A DNA stretch of 7,117 nucleotides from DATEMK01 sp035275625 (GCA_035275625.1 DATEMK010000528.1:1-7117); one strand, 5' to 3'. Counted from the first letter of the stretch, positions 1-5,791 are shown. The notes: a model not told the origin generated them from the sequence alone. Translations and numbers: made by a program.

Positions 1-480
1 ATTTTCCAGTTTTATTTCGGAAGCAACAGTTACCGTATATCAAAAAATGCGGCAACTCCAACGCTGATTGTACCCGAAGTGTGCTCTTACAAAGAAATCA
101 ATCAACTTGTATTTGCATCGGGATATAATAAAGGAGACCATATTTTGATTAAGCAGTTAAAAGAGTTTATGAAGGACTTCAACCCTGCACTCACCGTTCT
201 GCACGTTAGTGAAAAACAAACTCCAGTAAGCCAGGAAGTCTTTCATGCGTTCACTCATCTTCTTGATGAAGCGTTTAATTACAGCCATAAAATAAATTTT
301 CACAGGATAGTAAATGAAGATGAAGCCTCATCCATCGAGCATTACATGCATACTTCAAAAGCTGATGTGCTGGCTGTTTGCATGGAAGAGCATGGCTTTC
401 TTTACAGGATGTTTCATACCAACCTTATTAAAAAGATTACTTCTTATTCTGACTATCCGGTTTTGGTTTTTCATAAATAA
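1..480 (+). CDS. Universal stress protein (UspA family), tandem-domain type, 5'-truncated
   Basis: The reading frame is open from base 1 to a TAA at 478-480, so about 159 C-terminal residues of a larger protein are visible; the start lies upstream of the window. The first ~26 residues (ending GSNSYRISKNAATPTLIVPE) match the end of a Usp domain: the Gly-Ser nucleotide-phosphate contact, a short helix, then the last beta strand. A second Usp-like domain follows (LVFASGYNKGD ... ALTVLHVSE ... ADVLAVCMEEHG ... YPVLVFHK). This second copy appears unable to bind ATP in the usual way. The early Asp of the first strand is missing, and there is no Gly-x2-Gly-x9-Gly-Ser/Thr signature before the last strand. 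Tandem Usp proteins of about 270-290 residues are common in Bacteroidota and are usually cytoplasmic stress or redox-response factors. The partner or ligand cannot be told from sequence. The GTG at 79 is an ordinary internal valine codon and not a start. Confidence 0.85.
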   Translation: MFQFYFGSNSYRISKNAATPTLIVPEVCSYKEINQLVFASGYNKGDHILIKQLKEFMKDFNPALTVLHVSEKQTPVSQEVFHAFTHLLDEAFNYSHKINFHRIVNEDEASSIEHYMHTSKADVLAVCMEEHGFLYRMFHTNLIKKITSYSDYPVLVFHK

Positions 481-531
481 ATTTTCCCTTGCAATATACA
501 TAACAGAAAAAAATCTGCTTTTTATCATTTC

Positions 532-550
532 ATGATGTGACAAACATCAT
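532..550. promoter_or_regulatory. Palindromic candidate operator upstream of the beta-lactamase-fold gene
   Basis: ATGATGT and ACATCAT form perfect 7-base inverted arms around the 5-base centre GACAA. There is no U-tract after it, so it does not look like a terminator. Its centre (541) lies about 36 bases upstream of the middle of the -7 box at 573-580, roughly -43 from the inferred transcription start. That is where class II activators of the Crp/Fnr type bind. The TGAT...ATCA half-sites resemble Fnr/Dnr-like operators, but which regulator binds is inference. Confidence 0.5.
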
Positions 551-572
551 ATCCTTACCTGATCTTCAGGGT

Positions 573-580
573 TATTTTTG
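573..580 (+). promoter_or_regulatory. Bacteroidota -7 promoter box (TATTTTTG) for the 622-3116 unit
   Basis: TATTTTTG fits the Bacteroidota -7 consensus TAnnTTTG exactly and lies 41 bases before the ATG at 622, giving a leader of roughly 38 nt. No TTG/TTTG -33 element is present about 20 bases upstream, unlike the two other promoters in this window. This suggests activator dependence, consistent with the palindrome at 532-550. Confidence 0.55.
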
Positions 581-621
581 GAGCAAATTATTTCTTCAAT
601 ACCTTCTTCTCAAAATTTCCA

Positions 622-1809
622 ATGAAAAAAATTAAAAGCATATTCCTGTTTACATGCATTACAATATTCGTGAATGCGCAAAACTCATTTCAACCATTCG
701 TTGACAGCCTTGCAAAAACTTATCTGGAGGAGTATTCGGGTGCATTGGTCATCGGTATTCATGATAACGGTAAAGAGAAAATATTTTATTACGGAAATAA
801 TCAGAAACCCGATTCAAACAGCATTTTTGAATTAGGTGGAATTACTGAAACTTTCACTTCTGTCTTGTTAGCTGATATGAGTGTGAAAGGAGATGTTAAA
901 ATGGATGAGAAGCTCCAGGATTTTCTTCCCGTTACGGTGCCTGCCCCTGTTTATCAGAAAATAATTTGTGAAAAAGCGGCAGATCCATCACAAGATAGGC
1001 AAAAGGGAGAGCATGATAACTTGCGGATAAATTTTACTCCGTTTGTTTGTTTTCCTGATCCTTCCTCGAAACCGCAATTTATTATTTTATGCGATCTCGC
1101 CACACATACAACCGGGTTGCCTGAATACCCCTACAACCTGAAGAACTATAAGAATGTTCCTTTTGCAAATTATAAAAAAGAAGACCTTTATGATTTTATC
1201 AAAGAATATCGTTTTGATAAGCCACTCGGTTACGACTATAAACATTCTTATGTTGGAGTTGCTTTTCTTGGTCATGCGCTTGCTCTTAAAACAAAAACTG
1301 AGTTTGATACATTAATTACTGAACGGATATTTACTTCTCTGCAAATGTCCGATACGCGTATTCATCTTTCTCAAAAACAGCAAAAGCGATTACTTTCAGG
1401 GTATGACAGATACGGGAATAAGATTCCAAACTGGAATTATGATGTATTGGCTCCTGCCGGAGGAATGCACTCAACGATCAATGACATGATGAAATTTCTC
1501 AGAGCCAATATAAGTTCTAAAAAAGATTCACTTTCCAATATACTTGACTATACGCATAACGCACGTTTGAAGCTGGGCGGTAAAAGGAAAGATACAGAAA
1601 TTTCCTTGGGATGGAAAATAAATTCCCTGGGTGCTGATGAAAAAAGAGTGGTGTGGCAGGAAGGCTCTACAGGCGGATTCAGTTCATACATTGGTTTTGT
1701 TGAAACCAATCACACAGGAGTAGTTATTTTATCCTCTGTTTCGAAAAATGTAAATTCCATCAGTGTGGAGATTTTGAAAAAGCTGGCTCGTGAAAAACTT
1801 CAGCAATAA
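622..1809 (+). CDS. Exported serine beta-lactamase-fold protein, apparently catalytically dead (pseudoenzyme)
   Basis: This 395-residue protein starts with a Sec signal peptide (MKKIKSIFLFTCITIFVNAQ, cleavage near residue 19-20). The rest follows the class C beta-lactamase / penicillin-binding-protein-like esterase (serine hydrolase) family, with recognisable landmarks FELGGITETFT (69-79), DLATHTTGLPEYP (158-170), VGVAFLGHAL (211-220), LAPAGGMHST (276-285) and GSTGGFSSYIGF (348-359). All three catalytic motifs are altered. The nucleophile motif Ser-x-x-Lys (normally G-S-I-T-K) is Gly73-Ile-Thr-Glu76. The Tyr-x-Asn motif (normally Y-S-N) is His208-Ser-Tyr210. The third motif (Lys/His-x-Gly) is Gln346-Glu-Gly348. 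About 35 extra residues (roughly 115-150) precede the conserved ATHTTGLP stretch. The codons at 835-849 (GGT GGA ATT ACT GAA) are intact in frame, so the Ser loss is not a frameshift artefact. It is the first gene of a tight unit with the next two. A periplasmic binding or scaffold role is my inference; automated annotation would probably say 'serine hydrolase'. Confidence 0.87.
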   Translation: MKKIKSIFLFTCITIFVNAQNSFQPFVDSLAKTYLEEYSGALVIGIHDNGKEKIFYYGNNQKPDSNSIFELGGITETFTSVLLADMSVKGDVKMDEKLQDFLPVTVPAPVYQKIICEKAADPSQDRQKGEHDNLRINFTPFVCFPDPSSKPQFIILCDLATHTTGLPEYPYNLKNYKNVPFANYKKEDLYDFIKEYRFDKPLGYDYKHSYVGVAFLGHALALKTKTEFDTLITERIFTSLQMSDTRIHLSQKQQKRLLSGYDRYGNKIPNWNYDVLAPAGGMHSTINDMMKFLRANISSKKDSLSNILDYTHNARLKLGGKRKDTEISLGWKINSLGADEKRVVWQEGSTGGFSSYIGFVETNHTGVVILSSVSKNVNSISVEILKKLAREKLQQ

Positions 1810-1813
1810 TGCA

Positions 1814-2407
1814 ATGAATGTGGAAAGCATACAGAAAGAAAAAGAAGCACCAGCGATTCATCACGATGCAACTGGTGAAAAGAAAAAATTACTGAGCAAA
1901 TCAGAACTCAGCATCTGGCTCGACAGGTATGAGGATATTTTTTCTGATTTTGATTCACGCCCTTTTTCAGAACGCACTTTGTCGGATGATTTTATTATTG
2001 AAGCAAAGAAAATGGCAAAAGAAAAATCAACAGGAGCCATTGAGTTAAAATTGCTGATGCCTGAACAGCAACGGCAAAAGAACACCGAAGAAATAATAGT
2101 AAAGAGCCTGCACGTACATTTTCGCAGGTTTGCTCACCTGCTGCAGGATGAAATGAAACAGGCAATGAAGAAAGGTTTCCTCTTAAGCGTGCTCGGTATT
2201 TCGATTATGGTTTGCGCAGTTTATCTTGCAGGTCTTTCAGAAAAAAGTTTTTTAATCAACGCATCACGAGTGATTCTGGAACCGGCAGGATGGTTTTTTG
2301 TATGGACCGGCTTTGATCTTATTTTTTATCTGTCGCGCAAAAAGAAACCTGAGTTTAATTTTATGAACCGCATGGCGCATGCTGAAATAAAATTTCTTTC
2401 TTTCTAA
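1814..2407 (+). CDS. Unrecognised protein with two C-terminal transmembrane helices
   Basis: I do not recognise a named family, although the layout resembles conserved hypothetical proteins found in many bacteria. The N-terminal ~115 residues are soluble and charged. They include a Ser/Trp-Leu-Asp motif (SELSIWLDRYEDIFSDFDSRP, split here as SELSIWL 30-36 and DIFSDFDSRP 41-50) and an IELKLLMPE strand at 76-84. Two hydrophobic helices follow at about 121-140 and 149-173, with a LEPAGWFFVWTGFDLI motif (155-170) in the second. The short tail after it ends in EIKFLSF. With no signal peptide, the N-terminal domain is probably cytosolic with the protein anchored by a C-terminal hairpin. The ATG at 1814 is chosen because it lies 4 bases after the previous stop. 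An in-frame GTG at 1790 would add 8 residues and overlap the upstream gene by 20 bases. The next gene starts 10 bases after the stop, so co-transcription with both neighbours is likely. Confidence 0.8.
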   Translation: MNVESIQKEKEAPAIHHDATGEKKKLLSKSELSIWLDRYEDIFSDFDSRPFSERTLSDDFIIEAKKMAKEKSTGAIELKLLMPEQQRQKNTEEIIVKSLHVHFRRFAHLLQDEMKQAMKKGFLLSVLGISIMVCAVYLAGLSEKSFLINASRVILEPAGWFFVWTGFDLIFYLSRKKKPEFNFMNRMAHAEIKFLSF

Positions 2408-2417
2408 TTTCGCACGT

Positions 2418-3116
2418 ATGAGCCTGCTCAATATGAATTCACAGTTCTACGATTTCATCATCGTTACGCTGCTTTCACTGATCATCGGGCTGGAACAACG
2501 GAGGCATCACAATGAGCAGGAGGAAGGTTCAGAATTAGTTTTTGGAACGGACCGCACGTTCACTTTCATCGGCATACTCGGATTTATTCTTTATGTGCTT
2601 GACCCGATCAATAAAATTCTTTTCATCGGTGGCGGGGCGGTTATCTCCGTTTTGCTTTGCATTTTTTATTTGAAAAGGATAGAGGCAAAAAAGAAATATG
2701 GTGTAACCTCCATTATTGCCGCGCTGATCACCTATTGCCTCGCCCCGCTTATCATTACGCAGCCAAAATGGTTTGCCCTGCTTATTGTTGTCACCGTACT
2801 AATACTTACTGAGCTTAAATCAGAATTTATAAACATCAGTAAAAAATTTGACAAAGGTGAATTCATAACCCTCGCAAAATTCCTGATCATCGCATTCATC
2901 ATTCTCCCCAACCTGCCGAAGGAACCGCTCACATCTTCCATTCCCATTTCACTATACAACATGTGGCTGGCGCTGGTAGTCGTTTCCGGCATTTCCTATT
3001 TCAGCTATCTGCTTCACAAGTTTGTGTTACCTGTTGGCAAGCCAACATTAGATTTTAGACCAGGAAATAAATTACGCATAGATTTTCCGTATCCGGCAGT
3101 AAAGTATTTTTTATGA
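2418..3116 (+). CDS. MgtC/SapB-DUF4010 family membrane protein, short C-terminally truncated form
   Basis: This is a 232-residue polytopic inner-membrane protein. The N-terminal part carries the MgtC/SapB signature: LSLIIGLEQRR (19-29), then GTDRTFTFIGILG (43-55). Hydrophobic segments fall at about 11-25, 47-62, 67-85, 97-114, 117-131, 149-166 and 181-203. The second half resembles the start of DUF4010 (KGEFITLAKFLIIAFIILPN 146-165, and WLALVVVSGISYFSYLL 183-199). As I recall the family, full-length MgtC-DUF4010 proteins are about 400-430 residues and continue with a Gly/Ser/Thr-rich membrane block. Here similarity stops near residue 203, followed by an unrelated 29-residue polar tail (LPVGKPTLDF ... 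VKYFL). Other frames after 3016 do not encode the missing part, so this is not a simple frameshift. The stop TGA (3114-3116) is the first codon of the 91-nt repeat. The role of the family is unclear (transport or envelope/Mg2+ stress), and this copy may be a divergent short form or a remnant. Confidence 0.78.
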   Translation: MSLLNMNSQFYDFIIVTLLSLIIGLEQRRHHNEQEEGSELVFGTDRTFTFIGILGFILYVLDPINKILFIGGGAVISVLLCIFYLKRIEAKKKYGVTSIIAALITYCLAPLIITQPKWFALLIVVTVLILTELKSEFINISKKFDKGEFITLAKFLIIAFIILPNLPKEPLTSSIPISLYNMWLALVVVSGISYFSYLLHKFVLPVGKPTLDFRPGNKLRIDFPYPAVKYFL

Positions 3117-3203
3117 TTAAAGTCAATCGTTGAAATGACGAATGACATTGTCACCCCTTTTGCACCCGTTTACTTTTGCTTCTATAATTAAAACAATTTC
3201 TAA
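3113..3203. repeat. 91-nt direct repeat, copy A (promoter-bearing)
   Basis: Aligned without gaps to 5019-5109, the 90 positions from the TGA give 65 identities by hand count (about 72%). Similarity stops sharply on both sides. The best-conserved blocks are the first ~40 bases (TGATTAAA.TCA..., GTTGAAATGA), CATTGTC, TTTTGCT and the last 20 bases ending AATTTCTAA. The spacer between the -33 and -7 elements has diverged but kept its length. The copy begins in the stop codon of the MgtC-like gene and ends 36 bases before the next start. Confidence 0.75.
3148..3178 (+). promoter_or_regulatory. Bacteroidota promoter in repeat copy A (TTG-N20-TACTTTTG)
   Basis: A -33 TTG at 3148-3150 and a -7 box TACTTTTG at 3171-3178 are separated by 20 bases, matching the Bacteroidota consensus TTTG ... 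TAnnTTTG. The inferred start near 3182-3185 leaves a leader of about 55 nt before the ATG at 3240. A short perfect palindrome, TGACA-T-TGTCA (3143-3153), overlaps the -33 element and could be an operator. It is not preserved in copy B. Confidence 0.65.
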
Positions 3204-3239
3204 ACCCGGTGGACATTATAAAATTGATCATTCAAATCC

Positions 3240-3920
3240 ATGAAAACCCCGTTTACAATTGAACAATTCCTGGAAGTTTTTAAAAGGTATAACGAAGCAG
3301 TTTTTCCAATGCAGATAATTTTCTACCTGGTAAGTTTTTTTGTCATTTACCTCGCAGTTAAACCAACTTCAAAATCCGGTAAAGTGATCAGCGGGTTGCT
3401 TGCATTCTTCTGGTTGTGGATGGGAATTGTTTACCATCTTATTTTTTTTACTGTAATTAATAAAGCAGCTTATTTATTCGGAGCAGCATTTATTCTCCAG
3501 GGTATTTTATTTTTAACATTCGGAGTTTTTCAAAACAAACTTTCGTTCAGATTTTATCCTGACAAATATGGAATTGCAGGAATCATTTTAGTTCTCTTTG
3601 CACTCATTATATATCCTGTTCTCGGATATTTTTTTGGTCATGTTTATCCTTCCTCGCCAACTTTTGGTCTTCCATGTCCAACCACAATTTTCACTTTCAG
3701 CATATTGCTTTTAAGTGACAAAAAATGCCCTGTTGCAATACTGATCATTCCGTTTATATGGTCTGTCGTTGGTTTTATGGCAGCATTTAATTTCGGTATT
3801 GTGGAAGATACCGGGTTGCTTGTTTCAGGACTTCTTACATTACCGATGTTATTATTTAGAAATAAAAAATATAAACAATTAAATGTAAAAGAGATTGAAG
3901 AATACCAATTAAACTATTAA
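3240..3920 (+). CDS. DUF6064-type multi-pass membrane protein
   Basis: This 226-residue integral membrane protein has about seven hydrophobic segments (approximately 22-41, 48-72, 77-97, 111-132, 146-158, 164-184 and 190-206). It matches what I know of the DUF6064 family through an N-terminal PFTIEQFLEVFKRYNEAVFP (4-23), WLWMGIVYHLIFF (58-70) and the highly conserved PTFGLPCPTTIFT (140-152). The length is normal for the family and no break is visible. Function is unknown. It has no signal peptide, and the first ~20 residues look like an amphipathic cytosolic helix. Transcription probably starts at the promoter in repeat copy A. The next gene begins 10 bases after the stop, so the two are likely one operon. 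The local base composition is AT-rich, unlike the gene that follows. Confidence 0.8.
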   Translation: MKTPFTIEQFLEVFKRYNEAVFPMQIIFYLVSFFVIYLAVKPTSKSGKVISGLLAFFWLWMGIVYHLIFFTVINKAAYLFGAAFILQGILFLTFGVFQNKLSFRFYPDKYGIAGIILVLFALIIYPVLGYFFGHVYPSSPTFGLPCPTTIFTFSILLLSDKKCPVAILIIPFIWSVVGFMAAFNFGIVEDTGLLVSGLLTLPMLLFRNKKYKQLNVKEIEEYQLNY

Positions 3921-3930
3921 TGTAAATTCA

Positions 3931-5022
3931 ATGATTACTACATTAGAGTACCCCGCGAAAGAAGTGCTGACACAAAAGAAAGTTAGTCAGCAAAGCTGGC
4001 AACGTATTGCACTACTTAGCATTCTTGGTTACGAGGCATTGGGCTGCCTCGTTGGAGGAAGTTTTCTTATTGCTAAACCAGATGGCAGTTTGATGGACAT
4101 GCCGGTTGATATAATGCATGGTGCCTTCCCTGATTTCCTGGTTCCGGGAATTATTCTTTTTGGATTGGGAATTCTGAATATGTTCGCTTTTGTATCGGTC
4201 CTTCGCAGATCAGTTTTCGATTGGTTCATGGCTGGTCTCGCGTTGGGAGGATTACTCATTTGGTTCTGGGTCGAGATTGCCATTCTGAGGGAACTGCACT
4301 GGTTGCATGCCATGTGGGGAATTCCTGTTTTGCTTGGCTGGGTTGTAGCTATACCGCTGATTGCTTCGCGACATGAGAAAGTGATGATGAAAAAAGTTTT
4401 GTTAACCTGTGGAATACTTTCTTCGCTATGGTATGTGGCTATAAATATTTTCGTGCCGGTGTGGTACGAGGGATACAGCACTGTTTCTGTGACGGTTAGT
4501 GAACTGTCGGCAATAGACGCTCCTACAAGAATCTTATGGGTGCTGCTGGTGATGCCATATCCCCTGATTTTTACTGCCTTCGGCTGGGGTGTATTGAAAT
4601 CTTCAAAAGGAAACCGTTCGTTGAAAGTCACGGGAAGTTTAATTATCGCTTATTGTATTTTCAATTTCTACTGGCCCCCGATGCACCAGCGTGAAGTCAT
4701 TGCAGCGGGCGGAGGAACGCTGAGTGATACGTTGCATATTGCGTGGGCGATGATAACGCTCCTCTTCATGATGCTCCTGATGGGATTCGGGGCAGCAGCA
4801 TTAGGAAAGCGGTTCCGTTACTATACTATTGCAACCTGGGTGGCCTTTATACTATTTAGTGTTTTGACTTTCATGGAGTCGCCCGGCATCGAAGCAAACC
4901 TGCCAACACCATACATAGGACTATGGGAACGTATTAACATTGGCGCTTTCCTGCTTTGGGTTATAGTACTGGCGGTGGTTCTTCTTAGGAAGGGAGAGCC
5001 ACCTGGCACAATCACACGATGA
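3931..5022 (+). CDS. Fused membrane protein: N-terminal four-helix domain plus DUF998 domain
   Basis: This 363-residue protein has about ten hydrophobic segments and two parts. Residues ~25-147 contain four helices with conserved-looking motifs GYEALGCLVGGSFLI (33-47), MDMPVDIMHGAFPDFLVPGI (55-74) and EIAILRELHWLHAMWGIP (115-132); I know similar stand-alone hypothetical proteins but no family name. Residues ~155-353 match DUF998: CGILSSLWYVA (160-170), YSTVSVTVSELSAIDAPTR (182-200), MHQR (251-254), TLSDTLHIAW (263-272) and NLPTPYIGLWERINIGAF (323-340). The junction carries a start-like Met-Met-Lys-Lys (152-155, ATG at 4384) just where independent DUF998 proteins would begin, which suggests a gene fusion. 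G+C is visibly higher than in the neighbours (33 of 60 bases at 4261-4320, against 15 of 60 at 3421-3480). The stop TGA (5020-5022) lies inside repeat copy B. Function is unknown. Confidence 0.82.
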   Translation: MITTLEYPAKEVLTQKKVSQQSWQRIALLSILGYEALGCLVGGSFLIAKPDGSLMDMPVDIMHGAFPDFLVPGIILFGLGILNMFAFVSVLRRSVFDWFMAGLALGGLLIWFWVEIAILRELHWLHAMWGIPVLLGWVVAIPLIASRHEKVMMKKVLLTCGILSSLWYVAINIFVPVWYEGYSTVSVTVSELSAIDAPTRILWVLLVMPYPLIFTAFGWGVLKSSKGNRSLKVTGSLIIAYCIFNFYWPPMHQREVIAAGGGTLSDTLHIAWAMITLLFMMLLMGFGAAALGKRFRYYTIATWVAFILFSVLTFMESPGIEANLPTPYIGLWERINIGAFLLWVIVLAVVLLRKGEPPGTITR

Positions 5023-5109
5023 TTAAAATCACTTGTTGAAATGATCAATTGCATTGTCCCTTCATTCGTGTCGAAATATTTTTGCTATCATAAATAAAAT
5101 AATTTCTAA
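5019..5109. repeat. 91-nt direct repeat, copy B (promoter-bearing)
   Basis: This is the second copy of the repeat at 3113-3203, in the same orientation, same length and ungapped. It begins in the stop codon of the DUF998 fusion gene, as copy A begins in the stop of the MgtC-like gene, and ends 19 bases before the ATG at 5129. The sequences flanking the two copies are not similar, so the boundaries look real. Confidence 0.75.
5054..5084 (+). promoter_or_regulatory. Bacteroidota promoter in repeat copy B (TTG-N20-TATTTTTG)
   Basis: TTG at 5054-5056 and TATTTTTG at 5077-5084 are separated by exactly 20 bases, the same spacing as in copy A. Transcription would start near 5088-5091, about 40 nt before the outer-membrane protein start at 5129. 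This placement also argues against the longer reading frame that opens at TTG 5054, since that codon is part of the promoter. Confidence 0.68.
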
Positions 5110-5128
5110 CAATCAAAAGATAAAGAAT

Positions 5129-5752
5129 ATGAAACAGATAAAAAATCAATTCAATTTCATCAGAATGGCATCGGTTATTGTGTTCCTGTTTGCATTCAGT
5201 ATTGCACAAGCTCAGAACAATTTGAACATCACTTTCAGGCCCGGAGCAAACTTTCCGACTAAGGATTTGGGAGAAACTAAACTCAGCAATGGAGGTGGCT
5301 TTGAAGGAACGGTGTCTTACAGGTTTATGCCACATCTCGGAGCTTATGCAGGATGGGGCTGGAATGCATTCAGTGAAACGAAATCAATTGCCGATTCAAA
5401 AAATGAGTTTGAAGAAACCGGTTATACTTTCGGTCTTCAGTTTATCCATCCTTTTTCACCGGAATCAAAATTAGACTTCATGATTGGTGGTGGTGGAATT
5501 TATAATCATATTGAAACAGAAAATAAAGAGGGTGATATTATTCATGATACAGGTCATGGGTTAGGCTGGCAGGCAGAGGCAGGACTTTCGATTCCAGTGG
5601 GACACCATAACCGCTGGCACCTGATCCCCGCAGTAAGGTATCGTGCGTTATCAAGAGATATTGCCATTGAAGGAATTAATACAACAGTTGACCTGAATTA
5701 TTTTTCAGCAGGAATGGGAGTTTCATGGACTGTGTGGAGTGCAGAGAAATAG
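5129..5752 (+). CDS. Secreted outer-membrane beta-barrel protein (OMP_b-brl-like)
   Basis: The protein has 207 residues counted from the ATG at 5129. The frame is open further up to a TTG at 5054, but those codons lie in the promoter, and the signal peptide fits the 5129 start. The signal peptide has a basic N-region (MKQIKNQFNFIR), a hydrophobic core (MASVIVFLFAFSIA) and cleavage after about residue 28 (AQA|QNN). The mature part alternates polar and hydrophobic residues in short amphipathic strands separated by Gly-rich turns (NITFRPGANFP, GFEGTVSYRFMPHLGAYAGW, FMIGGGGIYNH, GWQAEAGLSIPVG, HLIPAVRYRAL, NYFSAGMGVSWTVW). This is typical of the small eight-strand outer-membrane barrels of Bacteroidota. 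It ends in WSAEK, without the C-terminal aromatic residue of classic proteobacterial porins. Function could be structural or adhesive; the substrate is unknown. It is a single-gene unit between promoter copy B and the terminator at 5792-5825. Confidence 0.82.
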   Translation: MKQIKNQFNFIRMASVIVFLFAFSIAQAQNNLNITFRPGANFPTKDLGETKLSNGGGFEGTVSYRFMPHLGAYAGWGWNAFSETKSIADSKNEFEETGYTFGLQFIHPFSPESKLDFMIGGGGIYNHIETENKEGDIIHDTGHGLGWQAEAGLSIPVGHHNRWHLIPAVRYRALSRDIAIEGINTTVDLNYFSAGMGVSWTVWSAEK

Positions 5753-5791
5753 AAATAGTTGGATTGTTCTAATTGCAAATGCAGATCGCGA

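Noticed and set aside
504..522. Possible terminator after the Usp gene (CAGA-N6-TCTG then CTTTTT)
   Set aside because: The stem is only four base pairs with a six-base loop; too weak to call.
835..850. Loss of the catalytic Ser caused by a sequencing error or frameshift
   Set aside because: The frame is continuous through the site with conserved residues on both sides, and the other two motifs are also changed independently.
4029..4631. 200-codon open frame on the minus strand
   Set aside because: It lies entirely antisense to the DUF998 fusion gene, has no family resemblance and is Ser/Thr/Pro/Ile-rich in the way expected of the complement of membrane-protein codons. The + strand product has clear motifs.
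3113..5109. Integron-like cassette array (repeat after each gene, as with attC sites)
   Set aside because: The repeats have GTTGAAA, not GTTRRRY, and no inverse core or long imperfect hairpin. They contain good promoters, which typical cassettes lack, and no integrase is seen.
5054..5128. N-terminal extension of the outer-membrane protein from TTG 5054
   Set aside because: The region contains the -33/-7 promoter and repeat copy B, and starting at 5129 places a normal signal peptide at the N-terminus.
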